Source of the DNA: Clitopilus passeckerianus
Taxonomy: Eukaryota > Basidiomycota > Agaricomycetes > Agaricales > Entolomataceae
Assembly: GCA_944990035.1 (NCBI GenBank)
Contig: CALYLX010000133.1
Span: forward strand, 1-64,000
DNA length: 64,000 nucleotides
Reading direction: 5' to 3'
Part shown: positions 44,797 to 55,435 of the stretch, one piece after another
Position numbering within the stretch: position 1 is the stretch's first letter
Layout of the letters: every line of letters begins with the position of its first letter
The notes under the pieces: model-generated
Seen by the model: only the letters and a program-made list of their open reading frames with translations
What the model was told of the DNA's origin: nothing
Databases searched by the model: none
Made by a program: the position numbers and the translations under genes

Positions 44797-45696
44797 TCAA
44801 TATATAACCCAAAGTCCATTATGGGTGACCACTGCTGCAATGATATCTTCCCAGTCTGGCTCTCTACCGCATTCCCTCACAAGCAAGTCATACCTATACA
44901 GTAAAGCGAAGCATATTTTCACGTACTCCCTTAGCAATGCGTAGTCCCGATGTAGCATCGGCCTTGCTGTCTTCCTATCCTTCTCCATCCTGTCTAGATA
45001 CTCCCTGTGTTTAAACACCTGGCCTGGATAATCCATACCCGTCTGTGTGTTCTGCAAGAAATCGGCATATTGCTTGGTCTCGAGGTAGATCCCATCATCC
45101 AGGATCCCCATCACCCAAAAGAGATTAATGAGTATATAGGCTTGCAGGGCCGTCTCCATGACTCTCGACCATCCGAACCAATAGCCCCAGTGCAGGTTAT
45201 GAAGACCGTAGAGTGGAATTTGGGGGTGCTGTGCGAGCATCAAAAGGGTGGGTATCTCGTTTTCTGCCAATAGGATCTTGACTGCATCCACAAGGTCTTG
45301 GTGAACTATTGGGCTGCATGTCGCCGGTTGGACGGCTTGGGAGCCTGTAGGTGAGACCGGGAGCATCCAATTTGAAAGGTGTTGGTTGTAAGAGGTGAGG
45401 GGTATCCAATACTGATACTCGTCGATCGGTGTACAGTATCGATTCTTTAGGTCATCGGAGAAGATTAATCCTGAATGCGGTGGGTCATACTTTTGTACGT
45501 ATTTCTTCCTCTCAGTGCTTGAGAACTCCACGATTCGATCAGTTAATGCTTTTCGGAAGTAGGCTAGATCCTTTTCGATGGTGAGCGAGCTTCGTGGATA
45601 TATTGCGGTATGGTGAGGAGTACGATGCGGGTTCTCGCGAATGAGTTTGAAGTTAGATGCTAGTTTGTTCCACGGGATACAGTGCTCCTGATGCAT
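44797..45696 (-). CDS. MHQEH-family protein 3 (unknown function, intronless)
   Basis: A single 299-codon frame starting MHQEHCIPWNKLASNF at 45696. The frame stays open to 45843, but the extra 49 residues are not shared with copies 1 and 2, so the internal ATG is preferred. It shares DLAYFRKALTDRIVEF, TERKKYVQKY, FSDDLKNRY and ILLAENEIPTLLMLAQHP with them. GILDDGIYLETKQY and LHRDYALLREYVKICFALLY are also shared. Compared with copies 1 and 2 it lacks the last 15 or so residues. It lies 12 kb away on the opposite strand, so the family has spread beyond simple tandem duplication. Confidence 0.83.
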   Translation of the reverse strand: MHQEHCIPWNKLASNFKLIRENPHRTPHHTAIYPRSSLTIEKDLAYFRKALTDRIVEFSSTERKKYVQKYDPPHSGLIFSDDLKNRYCTPIDEYQYWIPLTSYNQHLSNWMLPVSPTGSQAVQPATCSPIVHQDLVDAVKILLAENEIPTLLMLAQHPQIPLYGLHNLHWGYWFGWSRVMETALQAYILINLFWVMGILDDGIYLETKQYADFLQNTQTGMDYPGQVFKHREYLDRMEKDRKTARPMLHRDYALLREYVKICFALLYRYDLLVRECGREPDWEDIIAAVVTHNGLWVIY

Positions 45697-45950
45697 GGTG
45701 CCTAAGGAAGGAGGGTGAGCAAGGGGAGAAAAACTCCATTTGCCGAGGCAGTCATACCCATCGTTAAGCATTAAGCGTTCGGTGCCGGGGGTCCTGGGTA
45801 ACGAGCTACGGTTCTCAGACATCCACGTCTTACAATCTATCATTCACTTTTCGTATGTCAAGAAAGAGTTTGTTGTTGAAATATGGAGAAAGTTCGAAGG
45901 TATTCCATTGGTATTCACGAATGCACCGACGAACACAGTAATTCATCATC

Positions 45951-47777
45951 CTACGCCAAGAACCCGCCGCTCAGCAGCCCCATAACATTGTCCAAGTCCA
46001 CAATCTCCTTAACCCTTCTCATCCTTTCCAAACTCTCCCCATACACATCACGCAGATCCGTCCCCACAACCACATAGTTTGGATACTTCACGTCATCCCA
46101 CCGGCCCTCTTTCTCCTGGACGACAACTTGCTGCACCTCCTGCGCCACGTCTTCAATCAAGCCCTTGAAATACTCGACATCTTCCGCAGAGCCATAGTTG
46201 AAACCGAAACATGAGGGCGTGACGGGATTGGATGCGGAGTGTGGGTAGGCGGATGGGAAGGACGTGTGCGAGAAATGGTTGTAGAAAGGTTCGGCGAACC
46301 AGTAGAGGGTCTCAGGGGAGCGACCGTCTTTCAAAGCTTTGGCGTATGCTTTGCTAACTGAGACTTCCACGGCGCGAAGAACGGGGATGGTGTAGTGCAG
46401 AATCGGGACGGTGTGTAAGTAGGCACCGGTTGGTCTAGGGAGGAAAGGATGGCAGGTTAGAATTTGTGCGAAACGGGGGCGAAAAGGCCAAGACGAGAGG
46501 GTGTAAGTACTCACGGGGGGAATATGCTGTCCTTGACGAGTTGAGCATGCGTCGTAATCTTAGTCGTATCACCGGTTGAGGGGATCTGAAGGAATGCCGA
46601 GAAAGGTGCTGGGCTATCGTCTGGCCCGTCGTAAAAGAATAAAACCCGCCAGAGGGTCTGATGGTAAATATTCAGTTTGAAGACGTCAATGAAAACGAAG
46701 AGAAATGCGATACAAACCTCGTTCTTTGTAACCGTATAAATTGCTTCAAGTTGGGCCTTTTCATCTGTATTCTCGACGCTGAACTGTTCGACTGCCTTCA
46801 TAACCTCCTCATTGTATTCGATCGAGTATGAGATCGTGCCACCCTGTTCCATACAATCAGTCTCACAACGCCTGCAGAGAGGGGCGGGGCCTACCCAGAC
46901 TGCCCCGCTCGGCACCGTCTTGACAGTAGCTCCCGTTATGATCCCGAAATTATTGCCACCACCGCTCAACCCAAAGAAGAGATCAGGCTGCGCCTCCTGC
47001 GTGACCTCTACGAAGGTCCCGTTGGGAAGCACGAGGTCGAACGAGACCGCGTTGTCGGACGCTAGACCATGCTGGTTCGTGTACCAAGAGAATCCACCCC
47101 CGAGAAGAAGCCCCATACCTGGAAGGACATTCTTGAATACTTAGAAGTAATGAGACTGAAGGAAACCTACCGATACCTGGCACACGACCACCGACGGCGG
47201 TGACGTTGAAGGGGCGCAACTTCTCGTAGAGGTCATCCCAGATCCATCCGCTACCAAATTTGACCGTTTGTTGCCCTGGGTTGTAGGTGAAGTCGAGTAG
47301 GTTGTGCAGAGAGACCTCGACGCCCGGGGTGGAAGAGAACGTTGGGTTGAAAGCATGACCACCGGATTTGATCTAAAAATGTGTAAGAATGTAAGTTAAT
47401 GAAGGTGTGTCTGAAAGAAGCGGGGAACGTACGGCGAATGGAGATCGAATGTCGTCTCTTCCAATGATCTTGATCTATTGAGAAACACGGATCAGCGACT
47501 GATTAAGGCATCAAAGAGAGAAACCCACTGTCTCCTGAACATCCTCCGCAGTCCTGGGTGCGACACTACATGTCGAGTTCTGTGTAGAGACAGCCAGCCA
47601 GTGGTCGATATCGTAAACATATTCATCGGAGCCAGGAAGGTGGACGATATCCGGAACTCGTTTTCGGAGTTCAACACATGCTTTATTGGCATTCAGGTAC
47701 GTATTGGATGAAGGTGGATTCGCAAGGACATTTGCGAACGCAGATAGGACGGTTAACTTTGACAGGAGTTGAACCAT
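45951..47777 (-). CDS. Secreted berberine-bridge-type FAD oxidoreductase (copy 1)
   Basis: Starts MVQLLSKLTVLSAFANVLANP (signal peptide) at 47777 and ends ...VMGLLSGGFLA at 45951. The FAD-binding PCMH fold is seen in STCSVAPRTAEDVQETV, IKSGGHAFNPTFS (the GGH His is the covalent flavin site) and VGGRVPGIGMGLLLGGG. The catalytic domain has PDLFFGLSGGGNNFGIIT, and RWDDVKYPNYV near the end. The position that holds a second, Cys-linked flavin bond in bicovalent enzymes has no Cys. About six introns. Such enzymes oxidise sugars, alcohols or alkaloids with O2, giving H2O2. Exon 1 runs unbroken through HLPGSDEYVYDIDHW, unlike in copy 2. A TATA box lies about 42-50 bp upstream. Confidence 0.92.
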
Positions 47778-48460
47778 TGTCGTGATGAAAACGAGTTGCA
47801 GGGAATCAGCTCCTCCTCATTTTATAGCTGTATCTTGGCCAAGTCATCACTTCCGGCGCATCATTAAATGACAAACAGCCATCGGTTACCACTGACTGGT
47901 GTGAATCGGTGGGAACTGTGGTTGGTGGTGGTGGGCAGAGAGCAAGTCGGGCGCCAGTTGGCCGAGCGCCCGGGGATCAAAAACTGGCAAATCGCTGCAA
48001 ATCCACCTGCCCTAAGGTGCACCCACGGCGTTTTCGGTAATTCAAGCCTCCTTATGACCATAAAAAACCCGGTGCCGACGGAAGCGTTCAGGTGTCGTGA
48101 ACATCTGGGAGTTAGCGGATAAGTAATCGTAGCAGGCCGCTCTCAATCTCTCTGACGCACGTACGGAAACCTCGGTGTCAAGAGCTCCCAGGTCGAACAA
48201 TATCTCAGTACAGAACCCAACCCACACCTCAGTCATGGTCCGATGTACCGAAAGACGGGTGTAATAGGATTCCTAGAAAACAGGCTGCTACCTCCGGTAC
48301 AGATCCTAAGACGAGTACATGCGGTTTCGGAGAGAGGCCGAGGAGCGGTCTGAATCATTTTTCAATAAGTAGTTATGATTCTTGATATCAATTTTTTATC
48401 AACGTAGTTACATTCTGGGCGAAATTACGGCCCGAATCTCTCCTCATGACATCTTTTGGC
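47778..48460. other. Promoter of BBE copy 1 and 3' flank of the lysozyme gene
   Basis: No coding gene recognised; the stretch 48340-48400 is AT-rich and may hold the lysozyme 3' UTR. Confidence 0.5.
47819..47827 (-). promoter_or_regulatory. TATA box of BBE copy 1
   Basis: CTATAAAAT on the minus strand, about 42-50 bp upstream of the start codon at 47777. Confidence 0.65.
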
Positions 48461-49299
48461 TTAGTTCGCGAAGACGTTAAGGTCGAAGAGTCCTGACGCT
48501 GAAACGTCGGTGTATTGGTGGCCAACGCAGGAGGACCATCTGTCGCATAGTCAGCAGGCTTCTTCATCAACAAGGGAGGGAATGCAACTTACCCTCCGAA
48601 TTTAGAGCCGAAGGTGAGAGTCTCGGCACCGTTCCAGTTAGCGTACCACAGAGGGTAGCTAGTATCGAGCACAACACCAGCCGAACCGAAAATGGCCGAC
48701 CATTCTGAGCACTCATTAGCAAACGATCGCCGCTCGATAGAAAGTATTATTTACCTCCCGGGCTGCTGTAAATACCGAAGTTGTAGCCTGAGGCTTTCAT
48801 GGCGGCAACCATCTCCTTCGCCTTGCTCAGGTTACCGGAAGCACCCCAGTTCCACTGCATTCATGATACTCAGTAACCGTAATTAAAGAGAGACTTTGAG
48901 ATGTCTACTTACGGTGTTGCAAGCAGTGTCCTTCTCCATATCAACCCAAATCGTGCCAATCTTCATGGAATGAGCATTGAAGGTAGCACCAATCTCAGCA
49001 ATCTGAGTGGCGAAGGACTTGCAGGCGTTGCCGGAGCCAGTGCATGGGTACCAGTAGGTATCGATGTTGGTAATACCAGCGGCCCGAGCGTTATTGTAAG
49101 TGGTGACGAAGTTAGGGTCGACTCGACCTCCTACGCTGCAAGCCTCTTGGTAGCCACGAATGATCGCCTTGGTGAAGCCTTCACCCTTAGCTTTGGTAAA
49201 GGTCGCGGTGGAGACGAGTTGAGAAGAGTCTACACCATGAACCAAACCAAGCGCAGAAGTTGCGCAGGCGAGAAGAGCGAAAGCAGCGGTGCCGAACAT
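48461..49299 (-). CDS. Secreted GH25-type lysozyme (muramidase)
   Basis: Starts MFGTAAFALLACATSALGLVHG (signal peptide) at 49299. GVDSSQLVSTATFTKAKGEGF and AIIRGYQEACSVGGRVDPNF give the start of a GH25 barrel, and ITNIDTYWYPCTGSG follows. IGTIWVDMEKD carries the family's D-x-E catalytic pair. Further exons give WNWGASGNLSKAKEM, YNFGIYSSPG and YPLWYANWNG. The last exon, after a 50-bp intron, is WSSCVGHQYTDVSASGLFDLNVFAN, stop at 48461. GH25 enzymes cleave bacterial peptidoglycan between N-acetylmuramic acid and N-acetylglucosamine, so a role in antibacterial defence or bacterial feeding is likely. A TATA box lies about 75 bp upstream. Confidence 0.9.
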
Positions 49300-50095
49300 T
49301 CTGATGTGGGACAGGTGAAAGACTTGAGTGGCTCAAACGAGTGAGGAAATCCAACCTTGAGTTTCCTTCTTTTTATACCGAAATGAGGTGTACTGGTGAA
49401 CTCATTCTACACGAAGTACCGTATGGATAGTTTGTACATCAAAGATCTACGAGCTATAAATACACGCTGAGCATACGAGCGTCGTTGATCTGCGATTCTT
49501 GTCAATTTCAGATATGGTGGGGATCGTCCGGAGAAATTTTCGCTTGTATGCCGTCGGGTCCAAGTTTGAAGAGGTCATTTGAATATTGAATCAAATGACC
49601 TCGAATTCAATTCGGTGCCAGGTTGGTAGACACACGCGTATCAATATGTCCCGAAAGAAGTCGCATAGGTTGCTAAGTTGGCGAGAACGAGAAACCGACA
49701 ACACCTGTCCATGCACATGTGGGACTTAGAGGATCATATGTATACTTCGACAGGGAAGATCGTTACGGGTCCGAGGTTGCTTACCACGTAAATACCTGAG
49801 GACGATGTCCCGCATATCATGCCATACGTACTTGCTCCACAGTATTCACTCCTCCAAGTCCACTATCTACACTATCTACTCGTCTTTAAGGCCATTGTCG
49901 AGAAGTGGATGTGCAAATGGCCATATCTGCATTGAATCAGAACTATCTACTTGCTTTCCTATCTGGCCGACCAGTACTATACGGCAGGACTTCACACCGT
50001 TAATTGCGGATCCCCTCTACCAGCCTTCATCGAAATTCTTAACATCTTCACAGCACCTCGATGAATGTCGAACGTTCTATTTCGGGCCGCGGACC
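49300..50095. other. Intergenic between divergent genes
   Basis: Lysozyme promoter and upstream region of the next gene. The frame of that gene is open from 49805, so an earlier start (MSRISCHTYLL) is possible. Confidence 0.5.
49371..49378 (-). promoter_or_regulatory. TATA box of the lysozyme gene
   Basis: TATAAAAA on the minus strand, 72-79 bp upstream of the ATG at 49299. Confidence 0.65.
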
Positions 50096-51220
50096 ATGTC
50101 CTTGATGTACACGTTCCTGGAATCAAATGTATTTTTAGATACGCAGCCGTGGAACGATCCATCCAGCCTAATATCGCAATACCCCTCGCTATCAATACCC
50201 CGGATTACTTATCTCCTACCCATGTGCATCAAGTCACAAGTGTATCTTCTGCTTGAATTGCGACTCAACGGGCTCCCAGCCCTCCACCTCAGTCGCCCCC
50301 ATGAACCTTCACAGTTAAAACTTTCACCTCCAAAATCACGAGGTACGGGAGGGGAGAATGTGATGGAAGACAGACTACAGGAAGCCACACCGTCTATCTC
50401 GGAACGACTCAGCCACCATCTATCAAATTACTGGTACCTCCGCCCAATTCTCGATTTTTACCATAATACTATGGCTATCAGGTATTCCTTCAGCTCTTTG
50501 AGCCACTACACCAACACCACCCTCTCCTTCTCTCAATCCTCTACCCCAGAGTCGTATATACTTGAAACCTTTGGCTCCGAAATTACCATAAAAGATCACA
50601 CTCTAATCACAGGCTCGGATGGCCGGAGGGGAGTGATCTGGTGGGATAAGAAAACGATCGAGGTAGGCGCGGGAAAGGAGAATACCATGTAAGAAGTCGA
50701 AAAGATTACTAAGCCTGAGAAGACTGAAGGGTGCGAAATTTAAGGTTCCAAAGGCTGCGAACTCCGGCCTACTAGAGTGGAGCTTGTAGATATACGTACT
50801 CCTGGCGATGGACCATTGGACGAAAACAATGGATCACGCTTTACGATCCTCACATCAAGACGAAAACGTGGAAGGTGCGTCCGCTGTCTTCCTCACCACG
50901 CCTCTCATTCTGATTCTCTCAATCAGGTTTTCCAAATCTCCTCCCCCGCACCTTCCTCCTCCGTCACGCTCGTTGACGATCTAACCAATTCACTTCCAAG
51001 CTCCTCCTTCGACTCCCCATTCCTCCAATTCTGCAAATCCCACCCAGCCACCGTCGTACTCGAAGAACACGAAGGCATCTCACAGGATGACTACATGACA
51101 GCACTCATGATCGTCTTATACCTGGACGGAACGTATTTCAACCCGAACAGGATGGCTCCAGAGGGGTTAATGGGAAAGACTGTTGGCGCTTTCGGACCTT
51201 TCGGTCAGGCATCCGGGTAG
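50096..51220 (+). CDS. Hypothetical protein, possibly DUF6593-related
   Basis: Exon 1 (from MSLMYTFLESNVF at 50096, or from 49805) runs to about 50691 and ends IWWDKKTIEVGAGKENTM. An intron of about 60 bp leads to GCELRPTRVELVDIRTPGD...ILTSRRKRG. A second intron leads to VFQISSPAPSSS...GISQDDYMTALMIVLYLDGTYF, stop at 51220. The RRGVIWWDKK block and the terminal short hydrophobic helix after an E-rich turn resemble DUF6593 proteins. The C-terminus is similar to the partial gene at the right window edge (ITEFRWMLLILLYLDDTYF). No enzymatic motif seen, function unknown. Confidence 0.55.
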
Positions 51221-51314
51221 ATTTACGTGCATGTTGTATTAGTGTAGTTAATCCATATACAATTAAACGTTCGCTTTTGCTCTCTCGTTCTCAGCCATAC
51301 CGTCCCGACCAAAC

Positions 51315-53730
51315 CTACACCAAAAACCCACCCCTCAACAACCCCAACACATCATCCTTATCAACACTCCTCTTAACCCTCCTCATCCTCCCCAAACTCG
51401 CCCCATACACCTCCTCCACACTCACTTCATCCACAGCGTAATTTGGGAACTTGACATCATCCCACTTCCCTTCTCCTTCCTCCACCACCACGGTCTGAAC
51501 CTCCCTCCCTACCTCCTCAATCAGAGAACGGAAGTAGTCTTCGTCGGAGGGTGAGGTATAGTCGAACCAGAAGCACGAAGGTGTCGTCGGGTTGGAGGCG
51601 GTGTGAGGCCAAGCTGAGGGAGAGGTAGTGTGTGTGTAATGCCCGACGAAAGGTTCGGCAAACCAGTATAACGTCTGCACCGATTTGTGATCTTTGAGTG
51701 ATTTGGCGTGGGCTTTATCCACTGAGGACTGGACGGCGCGGAGGATGGGGACGGTGTAGTGAATTATGGGGATTGTGTGCAGGAAGGAGCCAATGCCGCT
51801 GCGTGAGGTTAGTGTGGTGTAGTGAGAACGTAAGGAGAGGGTGGGAGAAGACGTACGGAGGAAACGGCGTATCCTTAACGAACTGACTATGCGTTGTGAT
51901 CTTGGTCGTATCCTCCGTCGATGGGATACTCAGAAACGCCTCGAATGGTGCGGGACGGTTGTCGGGGGCGTCGTAGAAGAAGAGGATTTGCCAGAATGTC
52001 TAAGGGTTACGTGTTATATGAGTAAGTGGTGAGGATGAGAACGACAGCAGGCACGAAGGAAGGGAACGAGTGTGGAGGAACGAATGAGAGGAGGACAATG
52101 AGGACAGAGGATAGGGAGGAGTAGGGAGGGAGATGGGGAGAGTTCGTGGATCAAGATGGGTACGTGCATGATTATGAGGACGAAGGAAATGAACGGGAGT
52201 GAAGAGGATGAGTGCGAGAACGAACCTGATTACCCGTAACAGTATAAACAGCCTGCAACTGCGCCTTCTCATCCATATTCTTAACACTAAACACCTCCAC
52301 CGCCTTCATAATCTCCTCGTTATACTTGAAGTCGTACGAGATCTTTCCTCCCTATCGCCAGCCCATCAGTACGCATATCCAAACCCTCGCCAGTTACGAC
52401 TGAAAATGAAACATATACACACCCAAATCCCCCCAGTCCCCCACGCCCTAACCGCAACACCTACCACAACCCCAAAATTACTCCCTCCCCCTCTCAACCC
52501 GAAAAACAAATCCGGCTCCGTCTCCTCTGTCACCTCCACAAACGTCCCATTCGGCAAGACGAGTGAGAAGGAGAGGGCGTTATCCGATGCGAGCCCGTGT
52601 TGGTTGGTGTACCAGGAGAGGCCACCGCCGTAGAGGAGGCCTAGACCTAGACCCACAATAAACCTCAATCAGCATGCGATATGGGTAGAGGATAAATATA
52701 CGCACCAACACCAGGTATCCTCCCCCCAACAACCGTCACGTTCTCCGGCTGCAGCTTCTCATACACCTGATCCCACGTCCACCCACTTCCTAGCTTGACT
52801 GTTTGAGCTACCGGATCGTGGTGGAAGTCGAGGAGGTTGTGTAGGGAGATTTGCACTCCGGGGGTGGAGGAGAAGGAGGGGTTGAATGCGTGGCCGCCGG
52901 ATTTTATCTGTGAGAGGAGGGTGAGTATCGATTTTGGATCGGGAGTGATGAAGAGGAACAAAAAGGGAGGTGGGAGATGTAAGGTAGAGAGACGAGGACC
53001 AAATGAGAGGAGAGACTTACAGCAAACGGAGATCGAACATCCCGTCTTCCTATAATTTTAATCTATACCAACCGAAATTTAAATCAGAAACGACGAGCGA
53101 GGAAGAAAAGACGTACGGTTTCTTGAACGTCCTCTACAGTCCTCGGAGCTACACCACACGTCGAGTTCTGCGCTGAAACTTGCTCATAGTGTTCGATGTC
53201 TTGAAGGTATTCGGGGGAGCCTGAAGGGGGGAGGTTAGTCAATGAGTAAAACGAGTAGCGGAAAAGGAAGGAGGGGGGAAGGAGGATAAGGAAGGACAAG
53301 GAGGCAAAGAACGGAGATGGTAAAATGAGAACGGAGGAAAGTAAGACGAATGATTCACGAGTGAAGAAGAGGGAAGGATCCAGCTTAACCCAGCGAAAGG
53401 GAAAGGGAAGTACGACGGAGGATGGTATTATGAAGGGGGTAAGTGATCAAGTAAAGCGAGAAATGGGGAACAATGAGGGGAAGGAGGTAGGCGGACGGGA
53501 CACATAGACGAGCACAAGACGGAAGGAAGGGAGAACGAGAAGAGAAGATGGAGGACAAGAACTCGAAAAAAGAGATACACACCAGGATAGTGAACAATTT
53601 TTGGAAGCCGTCGTTGCAGCTCCCTACACGCCTTCGTCGCGTTCTGGTGTGCCGTAGGCGACTTCGAGAACGACGTGTTGGCCACCACACTCGATAGCGC
53701 AGACAGAATCGTCACGGCCAATAAGGCCAT
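51315..53730 (-). CDS. Secreted berberine-bridge-type FAD oxidoreductase (copy 2)
   Basis: Starts MALLAVTILSALSSVVANTSF at 53730; an ATG seven codons upstream is the alternative. It ends ...LGLLRGGFLV at 51315. It keeps STCGVAPRTVEDVQETV, IKSGGHAFNPSFS with the covalent-flavin His, VGGRIPGVG, NQHGLASDNALSF and PDLFFGLRGGGSNFGVV. It is a close paralogue of copy 1 (45951-47777). Unlike copy 1 it has a 362-bp intron at 53221-53582 that splits HYPG from SPEYLQ, and a 226-bp intron at 52000-52225. Both are strongly polypyrimidine on the coding strand. A further purine-rich (plus strand) intron lies near 52910-53024. A TATA box lies about 65-71 bp upstream. Confidence 0.88.
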
Positions 53731-53794
53731 GTTTCGTGTCGTCGACAGCATCCTCGAGGTAGTCGAAGGCGAAAAGGGAGATGAGGTTGGCCAG

Positions 53795-53801
53795 TTTTAT
53801 A
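53795..53801 (-). promoter_or_regulatory. TATA box of BBE copy 2
   Basis: TATAAAA on the minus strand, 65-71 bp upstream of the ATG. The surrounding words (TCGAGGTAGTCGAA, CCAGTTTTATA) recur at 59079-59128 upstream of the truncated copy, showing a shared duplicated promoter. Confidence 0.7.
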
Positions 53802-53879
53802 CACGCCCCATGAACGAAGACGACACCGCTGTCGCCACTTTCGACATCAGAACCACCAACTCCAGTTAGTTCGGCTCGT

Positions 53880-54340
53880 GGAGAACGTGGGTGTTGGTGG
53901 GAGACGCCGCTTCATTTTGAGAAAAGAAGCGGTAGAGTGGAGTAACATATCCTATTTGTCCGTGAGAGGAAGTCAGGGATATGTTGGGAAACTCCACGTC
54001 ATTGTCTCATCACGCTGGCGTTAGCACCTTTGGAGATCCCAGTTTCCAATTCTGAGTCGATCCTGCGTACGATGACTTTTGAAGTTGCATATCCTTGGAA
54101 CGTTGGTTTACCAAGGAGGAGACGACGAGATCCGGCTCCTGCCATCCGGGATTCCGGGTTTAGGGCAGGCTAAGAAGCAAGGCAATTTTGATTGCCGGAG
54201 CAGTCCAATCAGCTCTCCTCTGCTCTCAACCACTTTCGAGGTTTCTTCATGATTTCTTCAGAGCTTTAACATCTCCACCCATCAGCCTCAACATATCTTC
54301 CACTCAAGTACCACTCAACTCAGAATCACCCATCACCACG
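53880..54340. other. Duplicated upstream segment of BBE copy 2
   Basis: No ORF of note. Contains CCGGGTTTAGGGCAGGCTAAG at about 54155, matched at about 59228 with one change. This shows that the duplication including the truncated copy at 58570-59045 extends through the upstream region to the tRNA-like element. Confidence 0.6.
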
Positions 54341-54450
54341 TAGCGTAATGGTCAAAGTCAGCCACAGCACCGTCGGCAAGCTGGGTGGCTGGAGGTTCGA
54401 TTCCTTCCTCGGGCATCTGCCATAGTTGAAGTTGGTTTCCTTCATTTTTT
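54341..54450 (+). ncRNA. tRNA-like Pol III element 1
   Basis: An A-box-like TAGCGTAATGG at 54341-54351, a perfect B-box GGTTCGATTCC at 54394-54404 within a T-arm-like stem (GGAGG/CCTTC, 7-nt loop), and a run of six T at 54445-54450. The acceptor strands do not pair well and the anticodon arm is unusual, with a seven-bp CAGCCAC/GTGGCTG stem and large loop. I cannot assign an amino acid. Either an odd or intron-bearing tRNA, a tRNA pseudogene or a SINE head. Confidence 0.4.
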
Positions 54451-54660
54451 CATGGTCAACTATCGAAGGTGAGAGCTGAAACGTGCCGACTGCGTTGACT
54501 ATGGCTAAGCGGGATATTAGCCGTCAATGGCGAAGGCTTTCGGTGTCTTCGGGTCTCCACGACGTTTCCTCCGTTCATCCTCAGAAGCTACGTACCAGCT
54601 GCATGTTCCAACTTACCCCTTACATATATATCCCCGAACCGAATATTCGCCATGGGCAGA

Positions 54661-54771
54661 TAGCTGGCTGGAAACTCCCATCGCAGCGCTCAGAGCGTGG
54701 CCATAAGGAGCGGGAGGGTTCGAATCCTCCCAAAGCTATGGGGTTCCCATGTGTTTGATTTTTATTTTTTT
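54661..54771 (+). ncRNA. tRNA-like Pol III element 2
   Basis: A-box-like TAGCTGGCTGG at 54661-54671, B-box GGTTCGAATCC at 54717-54727, and T-rich terminator-like tract 54759-54771. No clean acceptor stem. Likely a degenerate tRNA or SINE-like remnant. Confidence 0.35.
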
Positions 54772-54904
54772 GGATACATACCGACGCGTTCATTCTACGT
54801 TCTGAGTCGAGACGCACATGCTGTAAGAAGGGTCCTATTTACTTTTCTATCAACGTCGTATGAATGAAACGCATGTCTCAATAACTCTGCGCCGAAAAAT
54901 GCTC

Positions 54905-55340
54905 AGCTTGCTCGACGTCTCGAAGGCATTCGGAGGATCTTAGAGGTTGGAAGTGGGCCAACCGGCGAAGTGAGGAACAAAGAGGGAGGAAGGTAAGAAG
55001 ACAAGACGCGTATCAGGAAGAAGATGTAAGAGGAGCGAGTAGGCAACAATGGATTGGAATCAGGCGACAGAGAAACGTTAACGTAGGGAGGAGGCAAGGG
55101 AGGTAAGAAGGGAGGTGAGAGAAAGAATGCGAGGGAGAAAGTTAGAACGTATACAGGGAGAGGGAGATGGGAGACTTGAATGCGAAGAATAGCGATGGTA
55201 TAATTCAGAGATATGAAGACGTGCATACCAGGAAAATGAACGATATGTTCGTTGGAGCTCGGTACGCGCCTTCGTCGCATTTCGGCGTGAAATTGGTGAC
55301 TTGGAGAATACAGGGGTCCGTAAATGCACTCCATAGCGCA
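54905..55340 (-). pseudogene. Truncated BBE oxidase copy (exon 1, intron 1, start of exon 2)
   Basis: The minus strand at 55220-55340 aligns with exon 1 of BBE copy 2: TTCTCCAAGTC..., GCGACGAAGGCG, and a VHFPG-type end. It is followed by a purine-rich (plus strand) stretch equivalent to its long intron 1. The first codons of exon 2 (GATCCTCCGAATGCCTTCGA, HxEQ/SAQ-type) end at about 54905, where homology stops. The exon 1 reading frame is disrupted. No downstream oxidase exons follow, so it is a 5' fragment only. Confidence 0.7.
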
Positions 55341-55435
55341 GAAAGGATAGGTACGGCCACGCCTACGTCGCCCGCATCACGATTGAACCACCGGATACAT
55401 AAATCTCCGACACATAAACCCACCGTAGATTTAAT

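Noticed and set aside
50777..51220. Separate small gene starting MELVDIRTPG
   Set aside because: The frame continues upstream through GCELRPTRV and splices to the preceding exon, so it is better read as the 3' part of the gene at 50096.
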